From Candidatus Coprenecus pullistercoris (GTDB lineage: Bacteria; Bacteroidota; Bacteroidia; Bacteroidales; UBA932): a stretch of DNA of 52,373 nt. Under the pieces are notes generated by a model that was not told the DNA's origin, did not search any database, and saw only the letters and a program-made list of their open reading frames with translations. This document shows, piece after piece, positions 27,001 through 33,894 of the stretch; positions within the stretch are counted from its first letter, which is position 1, and every line of letters starts with the position of its first letter. The stretch covers positions 1 to 52,373 of the forward strand of contig DXAT01000074.1 in assembly GCA_019116965.1 (NCBI GenBank), given 5' to 3'. A program made the position numbers and the translations under genes.

Positions 27001-27457
27001 CGCTGCTCTGTCGCAGCAGGATATCGCCGCTGTCGAGCAGGCCGGGCTTCGGAACGGGACTTATACGCTGCATCTTTCATCCGGGGATGTGGCTCTTGAT
27101 CCGTCAGACTACGAGATATCGTCGGAGGACATGCCGGGCAGGCTTGTCGCGACTGAAGGCAGGCTGACCATCGCCCTTGATATCACGGTGACACCTGAGC
27201 TCCGCAATGAGGGAGTTGCCCGAGAGCTTATCAACAGGATTCAGAACCTGCGTAAGGACAGCGGTTTCGAGGTGACTGACAAGATTACCGCCTATATCCA
27301 GAGACTGCCTGAGGTAGAGGACGCTCTGTCCGGCTTCAAGGATTATATTGCCTCCCAGACCCTTGCCAAAGATATCGTGCTTCAGGATTCGGTAGAAGGC
27401 GGCTCTGATATAGAGTGGCTGGATGACAGTACGATAAGAATGAGGCTTGAGCGATAA
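24062..27457 (+). CDS. ileS: Isoleucyl-tRNA synthetase
   Basis: Charges tRNA-Ile with isoleucine, with an editing domain that removes valine. 1131 residues: start MFKEYKGLDLTGLSAEVLEN, HIGH-type site in PSANGMPGIHHVMARS, editing domain with YLIAWTTTPWTLPSNTA and later the DEGTTGIVHIAPTFG block, WFDSGSMPYAQ, the KMSKS-type loop KMSKRLGN, and the anticodon-binding helical C-terminus. The long form without a C-terminal zinc site is the eukaryote-like type found in Bacteroidota. The ATG at 24062 is used because an upstream TTG/ATG-like start at 24032 falls on the promoter. The stop overlaps the next start by one base (TAATG). Confidence 0.97.
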   Translation: MFKEYKGLDLTGLSAEVLENWKKQDVFHKTLEMREGAPEFVFFEGPPSANGMPGIHHVMARSIKDVICRYKTQSGYHVGRKAGWDTHGLPVELGVEKMLGITKDDIGKKISVAEYNSICRREVMKYTREWVNLTERVGYWVDTDNAYITYDNRYIETLWYLLKEIYKKGLLYKGYSIQPYSPAAGTGLSSHELNQPGCYRDVKDTTAVVQFKAVRDEVSEPFFRKAGNDPLYLIAWTTTPWTLPSNTALCVGPDIDYVLVRSSNPYTGQSGVYVVAKVLVGNHFGGKIPFEVLDGVYKGSELAGIRYEQLIPWIRPDEGAFRVITGDYVTTDEGTTGIVHIAPTFGADDAKVARLNGIPALMVRDAAGVMQAQVDRHGKMYRIEDLDPEFVRERVDVEQYREFAGRFVKNAYDPEATPETPTIDVDICVMLKGQNKAFKIEKHVHSYPHCWRTDKPVLYYPLDSWFIRTTAVQDRMIELNRTITWKPASTGSGRFGKWLENLQDWNLSRSRYWGTPLPVWRTEDGAEEKCIGSVAELYAEIDKAVAAGVMQSNPLAAAGFVPGDYSKENYDRIDLHRPYVDEIFLVSDKGRKMVRETDLIDVWFDSGSMPYAQEGLQALGTPKFGQTADFIAEGVDQTRGWFFTLHAIHTMISGTTAFNTVISNGLVLDKDGNKMSKRLGNAVDPFKALDTYGPDALRWYMLTNSQPWDNLKFDEAGVDEVRRKFFGTLYNTYSFFALYANVDGFDGRNMPLVPVAQRPEIDRWLMSLLNTLIKNVKACYEDYDITGAGRQIQDFVCDHLSNWYVRLNRKRFWGGKMDEDKMAAYQTLYAALETVAVLAAPIAPFYMDRLFCDLNAGTSRRDVISVHMMPMPEYDPSCVDSDLEARMALAQKSSSMVLALRRKVNIKVRQPLSRMIIPVLDPKIEEQFEKVRSLVLSEVNVKEVEYIKDTTGLITKKIKPNFKTLGKRYGKQMKEIASSFAALSQQDIAAVEQAGLRNGTYTLHLSSGDVALDPSDYEISSEDMPGRLVATEGRLTIALDITVTPELRNEGVARELINRIQNLRKDSGFEVTDKITAYIQRLPEVEDALSGFKDYIASQTLAKDIVLQDSVEGGSDIEWLDDSTIRMRLER

Positions 27458-27927
27458 TGACGGCGAATGACCATATGCGCAGGGCCATCTCCCTGGCAGA
27501 GGACAATGCATCCTCCGGCAACGGCGGCCCTTTCGGCGCGGTGATTGTCAAGGACGGAAAAGTTGTGGCCGAGGGCTCCAATACCGTGACGGTGGACAAT
27601 GATCCTACAGCCCACGCCGAGGTCAATGCCATTCGCCGGGCCTGTGCAGTGCTGGGTACTTTCGACCTCTCGGGATGCGAGCTCTATACCAGCTGCGAAC
27701 CGTGTCCCATGTGTATGGCCGCATGTTATTGGGCGCATATATCACGGGTCTATTATGCTGCCGGAAGGAGAGACGCCGCGGATGCCGGCTTTGATGACGA
27801 TATGATATATACAGAGGTCGCAAAGCCGCTTGATGAGAGGAAACTTCCTTTTACTCAGCTTTTACCGGATGAGGGACTTCGCCCGTTCCTGCTATGGAAA
27901 TCCAATCCTGATAAGGTCAGGTATTGA
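27457..27927 (+). CDS. guaD: Guanine deaminase (CDA fold)
   Basis: Zinc-dependent deaminase of 156 residues. The zinc site is complete: HAEVNAIRRA (His plus catalytic Glu) and SCEPCPMCMAA. The surrounding blocks GGPFGAVIVKDGKVVAEG, VTVDNDPTAHAEV and RDAADAGFDDDMIY match the Bacillus GuaD type rather than tRNA adenosine deaminase TadA, and the length is the same. It turns guanine into xanthine. It is translationally coupled to ileS and followed by the DksA-like gene after 52 bases. Confidence 0.88.
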   Translation: MTANDHMRRAISLAEDNASSGNGGPFGAVIVKDGKVVAEGSNTVTVDNDPTAHAEVNAIRRACAVLGTFDLSGCELYTSCEPCPMCMAACYWAHISRVYYAAGRRDAADAGFDDDMIYTEVAKPLDERKLPFTQLLPDEGLRPFLLWKSNPDKVRY

Positions 27928-27943
27928 TTATTCATAAAAAATG

Positions 27944-27962
27944 ATTACTTTTACAAAGTAAT
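27944..27962. promoter_or_regulatory. Palindrome upstream of the DksA-like gene
   Basis: ATTACTTTtacAAAGTAAT, an 8-3-8 perfect inverted repeat ending 17 bases before the start codon. It includes a TACTTTTA stretch close to a -7 element, so it may be an internal promoter, an operator or both. Confidence 0.4.
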
Positions 27963-27979
27963 ATTAAAACTTTTCAGCT

Positions 27980-28390
27980 ATGGACAACACTGGTGATAAC
28001 AAGAATGAGGTACTCGAGAAGGTACGTTACAGCGATGAGGAACTGCAGGAATTCAAGGAAATCATTCTGAAGAAGCTCGAAAAGGCAAGGGATGACTACG
28101 AACAGCTCAGGTCTGCAATCACACATAGTACCAGCAATGATACTGAGGACACCTCGCCTACATTCAAGGTACTGGAGGAAGGCGCTTCGGCTCTGTCCAA
28201 GGAAGAGGCCGGGCAGCTTGCCCAAAGGCAGCTCAAGTTCATCAATTCTCTTGAGGCAGCTCTCGTGAGGATTGAGAACAAGACTTACGGTATCTGCCGT
28301 GCCACGGGAAAACTGATTCCCAAGGAGAGGCTCAAGCTCGTGCCGCATGCCACTCTCAGCGTAGAGGCCAAACTTAACTCCAATAAGTAA
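27980..28390 (+). CDS. DksA/TraR-family regulator with degenerate zinc site
   Basis: 136 residues. A coiled-coil hairpin (about 20-105, including LEKARDDYEQLRSAI and QLKFINSLEAALVRIENKTYG) is followed by the short C-terminal zinc-finger-like motif YGICRATGKLIPKERLKLVPHATLS given here only by its key residues: a single Cys remains instead of four, so zinc cannot be bound in the normal way. This cysteine-poor form is common in Bacteroidota. By family it should bind the RNA polymerase secondary channel. Overlaps lspA by one base. Confidence 0.88.
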   Translation: MDNTGDNKNEVLEKVRYSDEELQEFKEIILKKLEKARDDYEQLRSAITHSTSNDTEDTSPTFKVLEEGASALSKEEAGQLAQRQLKFINSLEAALVRIENKTYGICRATGKLIPKERLKLVPHATLSVEAKLNSNK

Positions 28391-29028
28391 TGAGTCTGTC
28401 CCGCAGTAGGAAAACCGCATTCATAGTTCTTCTTGCTGTCGTGCTTATTGTCGCTGACCAGCTTGTAAAGATACTGGTCAAGACCAATATGCACTTGGGT
28501 GAGTCGATACATGTGTTCGGGGACTGGTTCCAGATACTGTTCATAGAGAACGAGGGCATGGCTTTCGGCATGGCCTTCGGCGGTGATATCGGGAAGTATA
28601 TCCTGACTGCTTTCCGTCTGGTGCTTTCAGTCCTGCTGTTTTTCTATATCCGTCATCTGTTGCTTAGGAAAGACGCTCCTACGGGAGTTCTGTTAGGACT
28701 GACGGCCATCATGGTCGGTGCCGTGGGCAACCTTATAGACTGTATGTTCTACGGTCTTATTTTTGAGCCGTCAAGCTACACTCATGCGGCTTCAATGGTC
28801 CCGTTCGGGGACGGTTACGGAAAGTTCGGTCTGGGCAAGGTGGTGGATATGCTGTATTTCCCTGTTATTGACACTACTTGGCCCGAATGGGTGCCGTGGA
28901 AGGGCGGAGAAGAGCTGATATTTTTCCGGCCCATATTCAATATCGCGGATTCGTGCATTACGGTCGGTGCACTGTATCTTCTGATATTCAAGTGGAAATA
29001 TTTTAAGGAGCACGAGCTCTCAAAGTGA
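28390..29028 (+). CDS. lspA: Lipoprotein signal peptidase (signal peptidase II)
   Basis: Cleaves prolipoprotein signal peptides in the inner membrane after lipid attachment. 212 residues, four membrane helices; motifs IENEGMAFGMAFG, VGAVGNLIDCMFYG (first catalytic Asp) and FNIADSCITVG (second catalytic Asp). It is longer than the E. coli enzyme because of an extended periplasmic loop before the second Asp, as usual in Bacteroidota. Last gene of the ileS operon, with a strong terminator 35 bases after its stop. Confidence 0.95.
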   Translation: MSLSRSRKTAFIVLLAVVLIVADQLVKILVKTNMHLGESIHVFGDWFQILFIENEGMAFGMAFGGDIGKYILTAFRLVLSVLLFFYIRHLLLRKDAPTGVLLGLTAIMVGAVGNLIDCMFYGLIFEPSSYTHAASMVPFGDGYGKFGLGKVVDMLYFPVIDTTWPEWVPWKGGEELIFFRPIFNIADSCITVGALYLLIFKWKYFKEHELSK

Positions 29029-29063
29029 CGGCTGGCTCGCGGGTGCTTAAGTTCCGGAAATAT

Positions 29064-29111
29064 AAAAAGACTGGTCGTAAAGTCTATTGACTTATCGACC
29101 AGTCTTTTTTG
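29064..29111. terminator. Bidirectional intrinsic terminator between lspA and tRNA-Ser
   Basis: AAAAAGACTGGTCG (29064-29077) and CGACCAGTCTTTTT (29096-29109) form a 14-bp perfect stem with an 18-base loop and T/A tracts on both sides, so it can end both the plus-strand lspA transcript and the minus-strand tRNA transcript. Confidence 0.92.
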
Positions 29112-29114
29112 TTG

Positions 29115-29199
29115 CGGAGGCGGAGGGATTCGAACCCCCGGAACGTTGCCGTTCAACAGTTTTCAAGACTGCCGCCATCGACCACTCGGCCACACCTCC
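29115..29199 (-). tRNA. tRNA-Ser(UGA)
   Basis: 85 bases. Acceptor stem GGAGGTG/CGCCTCC, anticodon arm GCAGT-CTTGAAA-ACTGT with anticodon TGA, a long variable arm (AACGGCAACGTT) typical of serine tRNAs, and T-arm GGGGG-TTCGAAT-CCCTC. Discriminator base is G; the CCA end is not encoded in full. It reads UCA and UCG-type serine codons. Confidence 0.95.
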
Positions 29200-29228
29200 A
29201 TTCTTAATCCGATTTCCGGATCGGGCCG

Positions 29229-29259
29229 CAAAGATATGTATTTTTTCCCAACCTGCAAA
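29229..29259 (-). promoter_or_regulatory. Consensus promoter of tRNA-Ser
   Basis: On the minus strand TTTG (29256-29259), 19 bases, then TATCTTTG (29229-29236): an exact match to the Bacteroidota -33/-7 consensus, about 30 bases ahead of the tRNA 5' end. It is the clearest promoter in the window and supports the phylum assignment. Confidence 0.88.
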
Positions 29260-29291
29260 ATTATCTGATGAGTCCCATTCTCTATATGAAT

Positions 29292-29336
29292 ATCCGGGAC
29301 TTAGGGCCTTCGGCAGGCTGGTGAGTCCCGGATTTT
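29292..29336. terminator. Hairpin downstream of the M56 gene
   Basis: ATCCGGGACT (29292-29301) pairs with AGTCCCGGAT (29324-29333); the 22-base loop can fold a small CCT/AGG stem. TTTT follows on the plus strand. On the minus strand, where the M56 gene ends 17 bases before it, the T tract is poor, so termination there is uncertain. Confidence 0.55.
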
Positions 29337-29352
29337 CATTATCTACATGATG

Positions 29353-31430
29353 TCAGTCTTCCAACTGCTCGGCTACGGATATCCTTATGGGGATGGCTTT
29401 GCGGACTTGCTCGAGTTCTTCGGCGGTAAGTTCCGAAAGAGGCTTGCCGAAGTGTTCGAGGGAGTAGGCGTCCCGGACCTGACGGTAGGCTTCTTTTATG
29501 CAGCTCTCCGTGTCTTGAAGTGTCTCATAACTGGAATTCTTATCCGGACTGAACAGTATGGACAGATTGTTTTTATGCTTGTCAGTGGATATTCCTGTCT
29601 TTCTGATAATGTCCGCGAACATCCCGGTTATCTCTTGAGGGTCCAGGTCGTGGCCGTCATCGATGACGATAGTGGTATTGTTGACATTCTTATGACGGGC
29701 AGTCCCGTCACCGGCGGCTTCTGATGAGGCAATGGTGGAGGAGTCGGCTTTTTCGTCAGCGGCAGGATGCAGTATGCGGATTTCTTCCGTTTTCAATGTG
29801 GCCGCATTCTCATTTGTTTTGTAAGTAATGCTGATACGCTGGACGCCGGCTTCTTTGAGGCTCTGCTTGACATCAGTGAGCATTCCCATGACGACATCTC
29901 CGATTACCGTTATGTCAGCCGAGGATATGTTTTCAGACTTCATCCCGGAAAATACGCTGCCTATTTCGCCGAGGCTGTCATATTCATATTCCCGGCCGTT
30001 GATTACGACGGATGTCTTATTCCCGGTGTCTGTGATGTGGAAGGTGATGGTTGAGGCAGAGTCCTTTGCAGACGGTATGCCGAATGATGCGTCTTTATAT
30101 GAGACTTTTACGCTGACGGTGTCCGGTTTGAGCGCATTGTCCGTAATTCCAGTAGCTGCTATGTCTGAGGTGAATTTTATCCGTACTTTATGATCTTTGT
30201 TATTGCCCTCAATAATCATGTATTCTATCGCTCTGGAGCTGTCTATGGCATTGGAGATGTCAGACAGGATGCCTGTGCGGGAGTCTCCGTTGAAGTTGAT
30301 ACGGATTGTGCTTTCTGGCGATTCTTCTCCGGTAAGGTATTTCCGTACCTCGAGATAAGAGCATTCCTTTCCGTTGAATTTTACTTTTCCGTCTTGGGAA
30401 ATGTCGATTACTGTGACGGAGTCTTGCTGTGTTCCGGCATCCGGTGCTGTCTGGATGCCGGTATTGTCAGTGCCTGTAATGTTTTGTGGAGGTGTCTGTG
30501 TCCTGTTTCCGCAGCCGAATGCGAGGAATGTCGCTGTGAGCAGCGGAAGGGCGGCGGCCAGCCTTAGGAAGGCGTAGCGGCCGAGCTGAGTCTTTGTCAT
30601 CATAATAAACCGTTTTTTAGTGAGTGAGTGATTCAACCCGCTGGATATATCCGGATTATAGCCAAAGAGTTGCTTGAAGATAGCTGTTCTATATAGAGTC
30701 AGGTCATTTCCTTTGTCAAGTACGTCGCGGTCGGCCTCCCATTCCTGCACTTCCCTCAGGTCTTTCTCGGCCATCCATAGGAACGGATTGAACCACAGCA
30801 GACTGCGTAGAACGGACAGGGCGAGTTTCTCGTAGGAATGCCGGTGGCGGACATGGCTGATCTCGTGCGTGAGGATCATCAGCCGCTCGGACGGGGCGTA
30901 GTTGAAGCCCATGTAGACTGTCCGCAGGAACGAGAAGGGAGTCTGTATCTTCCAGCTCTCGGCCAAAGTCCAGTCCTCCATCGTGTAAGCCGTGCGCTCC
31001 GACGCAGGCGGCGTATTTTTATCATATTGAGGACAATAAGGGCGATGGAGGCTGCTGCGGCGAGGCAGTAGACGGCGGTAATGATATTCAGAACGACGGT
31101 CCTGATGTCTGCTCCTGTCTTGACTGTTTCCGTTGCGGCGGTGCTGTCCGTTATACTTGCGGCTGTACTTTCACCGGGACTGTAGAGTACGCTTTTGTTA
31201 TCTGGCATAGTGCCGTCGCTGATGTCTGCCGGGACGGATACCACGGATGGCGGGGCAGGAGGGTACAGCGGTACGTCCAGTGCCGGGATGACGGCCGCAA
31301 GCAGCATTGTCCCTATGATATATATCCTGCATATCCGGTAGCTTACCTTGCCGGCCAGCAGCCACCGGTACAGTACTAAGAACAGTCCGCTGCATATAAT
31401 CACTTCAAGTATGTATTCTATGATCTTCAT
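29353..31430 (-). pseudogene. BlaR1-type M56 metallopeptidase, frameshifted
   Basis: Signal-transducing membrane protease of the BlaR1/MecR1 type. The first part (31430 down to about 31000) has membrane helices (YILEVIICSGLFLVLYRWLL, IYIIGTMLLAAVIPAL, YCLAAAASIALIVLNMI) and ends in frame at IRRLRR. The rest continues in the -1 frame from about SERTAYTMEDW with TPFSFLRTVYMG, the zinc motif LTHEISHVRHRHS, the third ligand region EWEADRDVL, a fourth helix with AFGCG and a 400-residue periplasmic domain rich in Thr/Ser/Asp. One base is missing near 30997-31005 (CGTCGGAGCG). Sequencing error, recent mutation or strain variation are all possible; no clear slippery site lies at the join. Confidence 0.85.
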
Positions 31431-31460
31431 AATGTCGTCTCCGGATACTGATCCGTGCTT

Positions 31461-31844
31461 TTATTTGCCTGATTTCAGTATTCTCAGAATCTCGTCGGTC
31501 TCCTCTGTCGTAATCGATTGTCGGGAGGAGAAGAAGTTGACCATCCGGCTCACCGAGCCGTCGAAGAAGTTGTCAAGGACCGTGCGCATGTAGGCGCCGG
31601 TGTATTCTTCCTTGCCTACCAGTGGAAAGTACTCATAAGTCCTGCCGTAGGCCTTATGTGAGACGAAGCCCTTGCTCTCAAGTATACGGACGATGGTCGA
31701 TACGGTGTTGTAGGCCGGCTTAGGCTCAGGCATCTCATCCAGTATGCCGTGTACCAGGACTTTGCCTTTCTTCCATATTACCTGCATGATTTCGAGCTCT
31801 GCCCGAGTGAGCTCCTGCCGTCCGTCTTTGATTATTTTTGCCAT
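31461..31844 (-). CDS. blaI: BlaI/MecI family transcriptional repressor
   Basis: 127 residues. Winged-helix DNA-binding domain (ELTRAELEIMQVIWKKGKVL, then AYNTVSTIVRILESKGFV and GRTYEYFPLV) followed by the helical dimerisation part where BlaR1-type proteases cut. The ATG at 31844 gives the standard N-terminus; an earlier ATG at 31874 would lie on the promoter. It precedes the M56 gene by 30 bases on the same strand, the normal repressor-sensor pair. No beta-lactamase gene is in the window, so the regulon is elsewhere or is the pair itself. Confidence 0.92.
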   Translation of the reverse strand: MAKIIKDGRQELTRAELEIMQVIWKKGKVLVHGILDEMPEPKPAYNTVSTIVRILESKGFVSHKAYGRTYEYFPLVGKEEYTGAYMRTVLDNFFDGSVSRMVNFFSSRQSITTEETDEILRILKSGK

Positions 31845-31871
31845 AGTGCATGTAGTTTCAGTTTCTGACCA

Positions 31872-31919
31872 CAAAGCTATAACTAAATTTTTAAATATAC
31901 AACTAAATCTTTAGTTATA
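31872..31919 (-). promoter_or_regulatory. blaI promoter with palindromic operator
   Basis: The minus-strand -7 element TAGCTTTG (31872-31879) ends 28 bases from the blaI start. Half sites AACTAAA occur at 31881-31887 and 31901-31907, and TTTAGTT at 31910-31916. The last two form a perfect 7-2-7 palindrome (31901-31916) and the outer TATAACTAAA/TTTAGTTATA (31878-31887, 31910-31919) a 10-bp inverted repeat. A repressor there would cover -33 to -7, which suggests autorepression. Confidence 0.7.
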
Positions 31920-32554
31920 TTTTGATGATTATCCGCAAAAGTACCTCTATGGCTGCCACTTTGCCCGGCTTTTCCACTGCCTCCATCCAAGTTCGTGGCT
32001 GTATCCGCAACACCTTACTTGGTGTATTTACGGAATGTATGCGCATATCATGTCGAATACAACTGGCTGAATAGCTGCGACTTAATCGTTTTTAGTGATG
32101 GATTTCAAGGCCTCGGGAGGTGGCGAAATCCATCAGCATAAACAATAACAAGCTGATTATCCGTCACATATGTCAAGGTCAGATGCGCGTGCTTACGATT
32201 ACACCGTTGAGGTGTACCAGAAAAGTCGGACAAGTTAATACACCTCAGTATCTGTTATCGTATTATTTGTGTAAGTAGCTGTATGATAATATTGTATGCC
32301 AAAATTGGCAAAACAGATAAGGCTGTGTGGTGGCGGATTCCGGGCAAAAAGGGCTGTATCTGTTATAAGGCCGTGATGGTAAGTCGATGGGTATGTGTGC
32401 GTTATGGTGATGGCAGGATTACAGATAGTGTGGTGTGTTGCTAAGTGGTGATACCGACGGGACATAAGCGGTATAAACGGCAGGCATGAAAGATAAAGTG
32501 CTCCGGAGTTCCGGCAATGTGTCCGTATTTAAGGCAGGGGCAGGCTTGCGGATT
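31920..32554. other. Gene-poor intergenic stretch with inverted repeats
   Basis: About 630 AT-richer bases between blaI and the mscS-like gene. I see no convincing protein gene; the one 76-codon minus frame (32235-32465) is His/Thr-biased and unlike a protein. It contains a strong palindrome (32096-32135), a weaker inverted repeat GAGGTGT (32209-32215) / ACACCTC (32240-32246), and a minus-strand TACTTTTG (31936-31943) that could be a second blaI promoter. It may hold a small RNA or decayed DNA. Confidence 0.5.
32096..32135. repeat. Nested perfect palindrome in gene-free DNA
   Basis: TGATGGATTTC (32096-32106) and GAAATCCATCA (32125-32135) form an 11-bp perfect stem; inside the loop CCTCggGAGG adds a further 4-bp stem. 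There is no T tract on either side, so it is not a terminator. It could be a REP-like element, a structured RNA or a protein-binding site. Confidence 0.65.
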
Positions 32555-33718
32555 TTATCGCGCAGTGGAATTGTTCACGCAGTTGCGGGCGATGTCGGTG
32601 CCGGTCGGCTTTTGGAAGAGCCGCAGACCGAAGCGGGGCAGGCTTGCGATGACATGCTCTATGATGTCAGCGGCTATGTGCTCGTGGATTACCCAGTCTT
32701 TCTCCCGGGTGAAGAAATAGATCTGTACGGGAAGGCCTTCCGGAGTCGGTTCAAGCTGGCGCACGAGAATGCGGAGATCTGTGTTGACCTGAGTCATTGA
32801 GCCGAGATAATGCTCTGTGGCCCTGCGGAAAAGTCCGAGATTGACTGTGCTGTTGTCCATAGGCAGGCCGTGCGCCCATTCTTCTGAGGTGAATAGAGTC
32901 AGTTCTTCCGTGGTACAGAAACGGATTGAATTGACATCGATGTTTAGGGAGCGTGCTACCCGGCGGCCCTCGCTTTCCCTCATGCCGCGCCAGTTCTGGA
33001 AGGAGTCGCTTACGAGGGCATAGGGCGGAACCGTCATGATGGTGTTGTCCCAGTTGCGGACCTTGACCGTATTGAGGGTCACCTCCTCCACAGTGCCGTT
33101 GACCCCGTATTTGTCCATGACTATCCAGTCTCCGGGACGCAGCATGTCGTGGGCCGAGAGCTGGACGCCGGCTACGAGACCGAGGATAGTATCCTTGAAA
33201 ATCAGCATCAGTACGGCAGCCGAGGCACCGAGTCCTGCCAGCAGGGATGTGAAGTTCCTTTCAAGGAGTACGCCTAAGACCAGTATAACCGCCACGCATA
33301 TTACGAGGACTTTCAGCATCTGGTAGACTCCCTTCATGGGCTTGTCCCGGAGCAGGTCGGAATCGCTGGAGATGGCATATAGAGATGAGATGAACTCATT
33401 GACCAGCCGGCTGGCGATGACTATGAGGTAGATGTACAGAGCCTTGGTGACGAAGGATGTCCAGCTCTGATCCGGATAGAGCAGAGGCAGCGCAACGAGA
33501 AAAGTCACTGGGGGAATTAAGTGAAAGATATTGTGCAGGACCTTGCCTCCGGTCAGATAGTTGTCCCACTTGAATGCAGTCCTGACTGCTATTTTCCGGA
33601 TGACCGGTATGAGCAGTCTGCAGCATAGGAAGTCCATGAGATATGCCGCGGCTACCAGAGCGCATGTTGTGATTATGCGCATCTGCTCACTGAGATTCAA
33701 TAGTGATACTTGTTCCAT
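32555..33718 (-). CDS. MscS-family mechanosensitive channel (YbdG-like)
   Basis: Pressure-gated inner-membrane channel for osmotic downshift. 387 residues with about five helices: IITTCALVAAAYLMDFLCCR, LIPPVTFLVALPLLY, FVTKALYIYLIVIAS, VLVICVAVILVLGVLL, then the pore-lining segment SLLAGLGASAAVLMLIFKD and the MscS beta domain (PGDWIVMDKYGVNGTVEEV, VRNWDNTIMTVPPYALVS), which match the YbdG/miniconductance type. The -7 element TAACTTTG (33726-33733, minus) ends 7 bases before the ATG, so the mRNA leader should be almost absent. Monocistronic by spacing. Confidence 0.92.
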   Translation of the reverse strand: MEQVSLLNLSEQMRIITTCALVAAAYLMDFLCCRLLIPVIRKIAVRTAFKWDNYLTGGKVLHNIFHLIPPVTFLVALPLLYPDQSWTSFVTKALYIYLIVIASRLVNEFISSLYAISSDSDLLRDKPMKGVYQMLKVLVICVAVILVLGVLLERNFTSLLAGLGASAAVLMLIFKDTILGLVAGVQLSAHDMLRPGDWIVMDKYGVNGTVEEVTLNTVKVRNWDNTIMTVPPYALVSDSFQNWRGMRESEGRRVARSLNIDVNSIRFCTTEELTLFTSEEWAHGLPMDNSTVNLGLFRRATEHYLGSMTQVNTDLRILVRQLEPTPEGLPVQIYFFTREKDWVIHEHIAADIIEHVIASLPRFGLRLFQKPTGTDIARNCVNNSTAR

Positions 33719-33857
33719 AGCGGCGCAAAGTTAAGCAAATTTATCACGAAGTCATATAATCATGTCCGGAGATGGCGTACCATTCGCCGCCCGGCATTTT
33801 TTCTTTGGCAGCGGTCATTTCGTGTGTGCAGTCGGTTAATCGCATGTTCAAAATTAT

Positions 33858-33865
33858 TATCTTTG
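33858..33865 (+). promoter_or_regulatory. -7 element of the fumarase promoter
   Basis: TATCTTTG, exact TAnnTTTG, 29 bases before the chosen start. No convincing -33 TTTG at the right distance. It rules out the upstream in-frame start at 33772 and makes 33871 nearly leaderless. Confidence 0.6.
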
Positions 33866-33894
33866 CAAAAATGAAACAACAAATAACAACAGAT

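Noticed and set aside
31000-31030. Programmed -1 frameshift in the M56 gene
   Set aside because: There is an A5 run upstream but no proper slippery heptamer with a downstream structure at the join, and slipping there would replace the conserved IRRLRR segment. A plain indel is more likely.
32096-32160. Relation between the palindrome at 32096-32135 and the RAYT-flanking repeats (shared GGAGGnGGC and CTGATTATC pieces)
   Set aside because: The shared pieces are short, in different order and orientation; not enough to call one repeat family.
32235-32465. 76-codon minus frame in the gap between blaI and mscS
   Set aside because: Strong His/Thr/Ile bias, no start signal, no recognisable domain; the region is better called gene-free.
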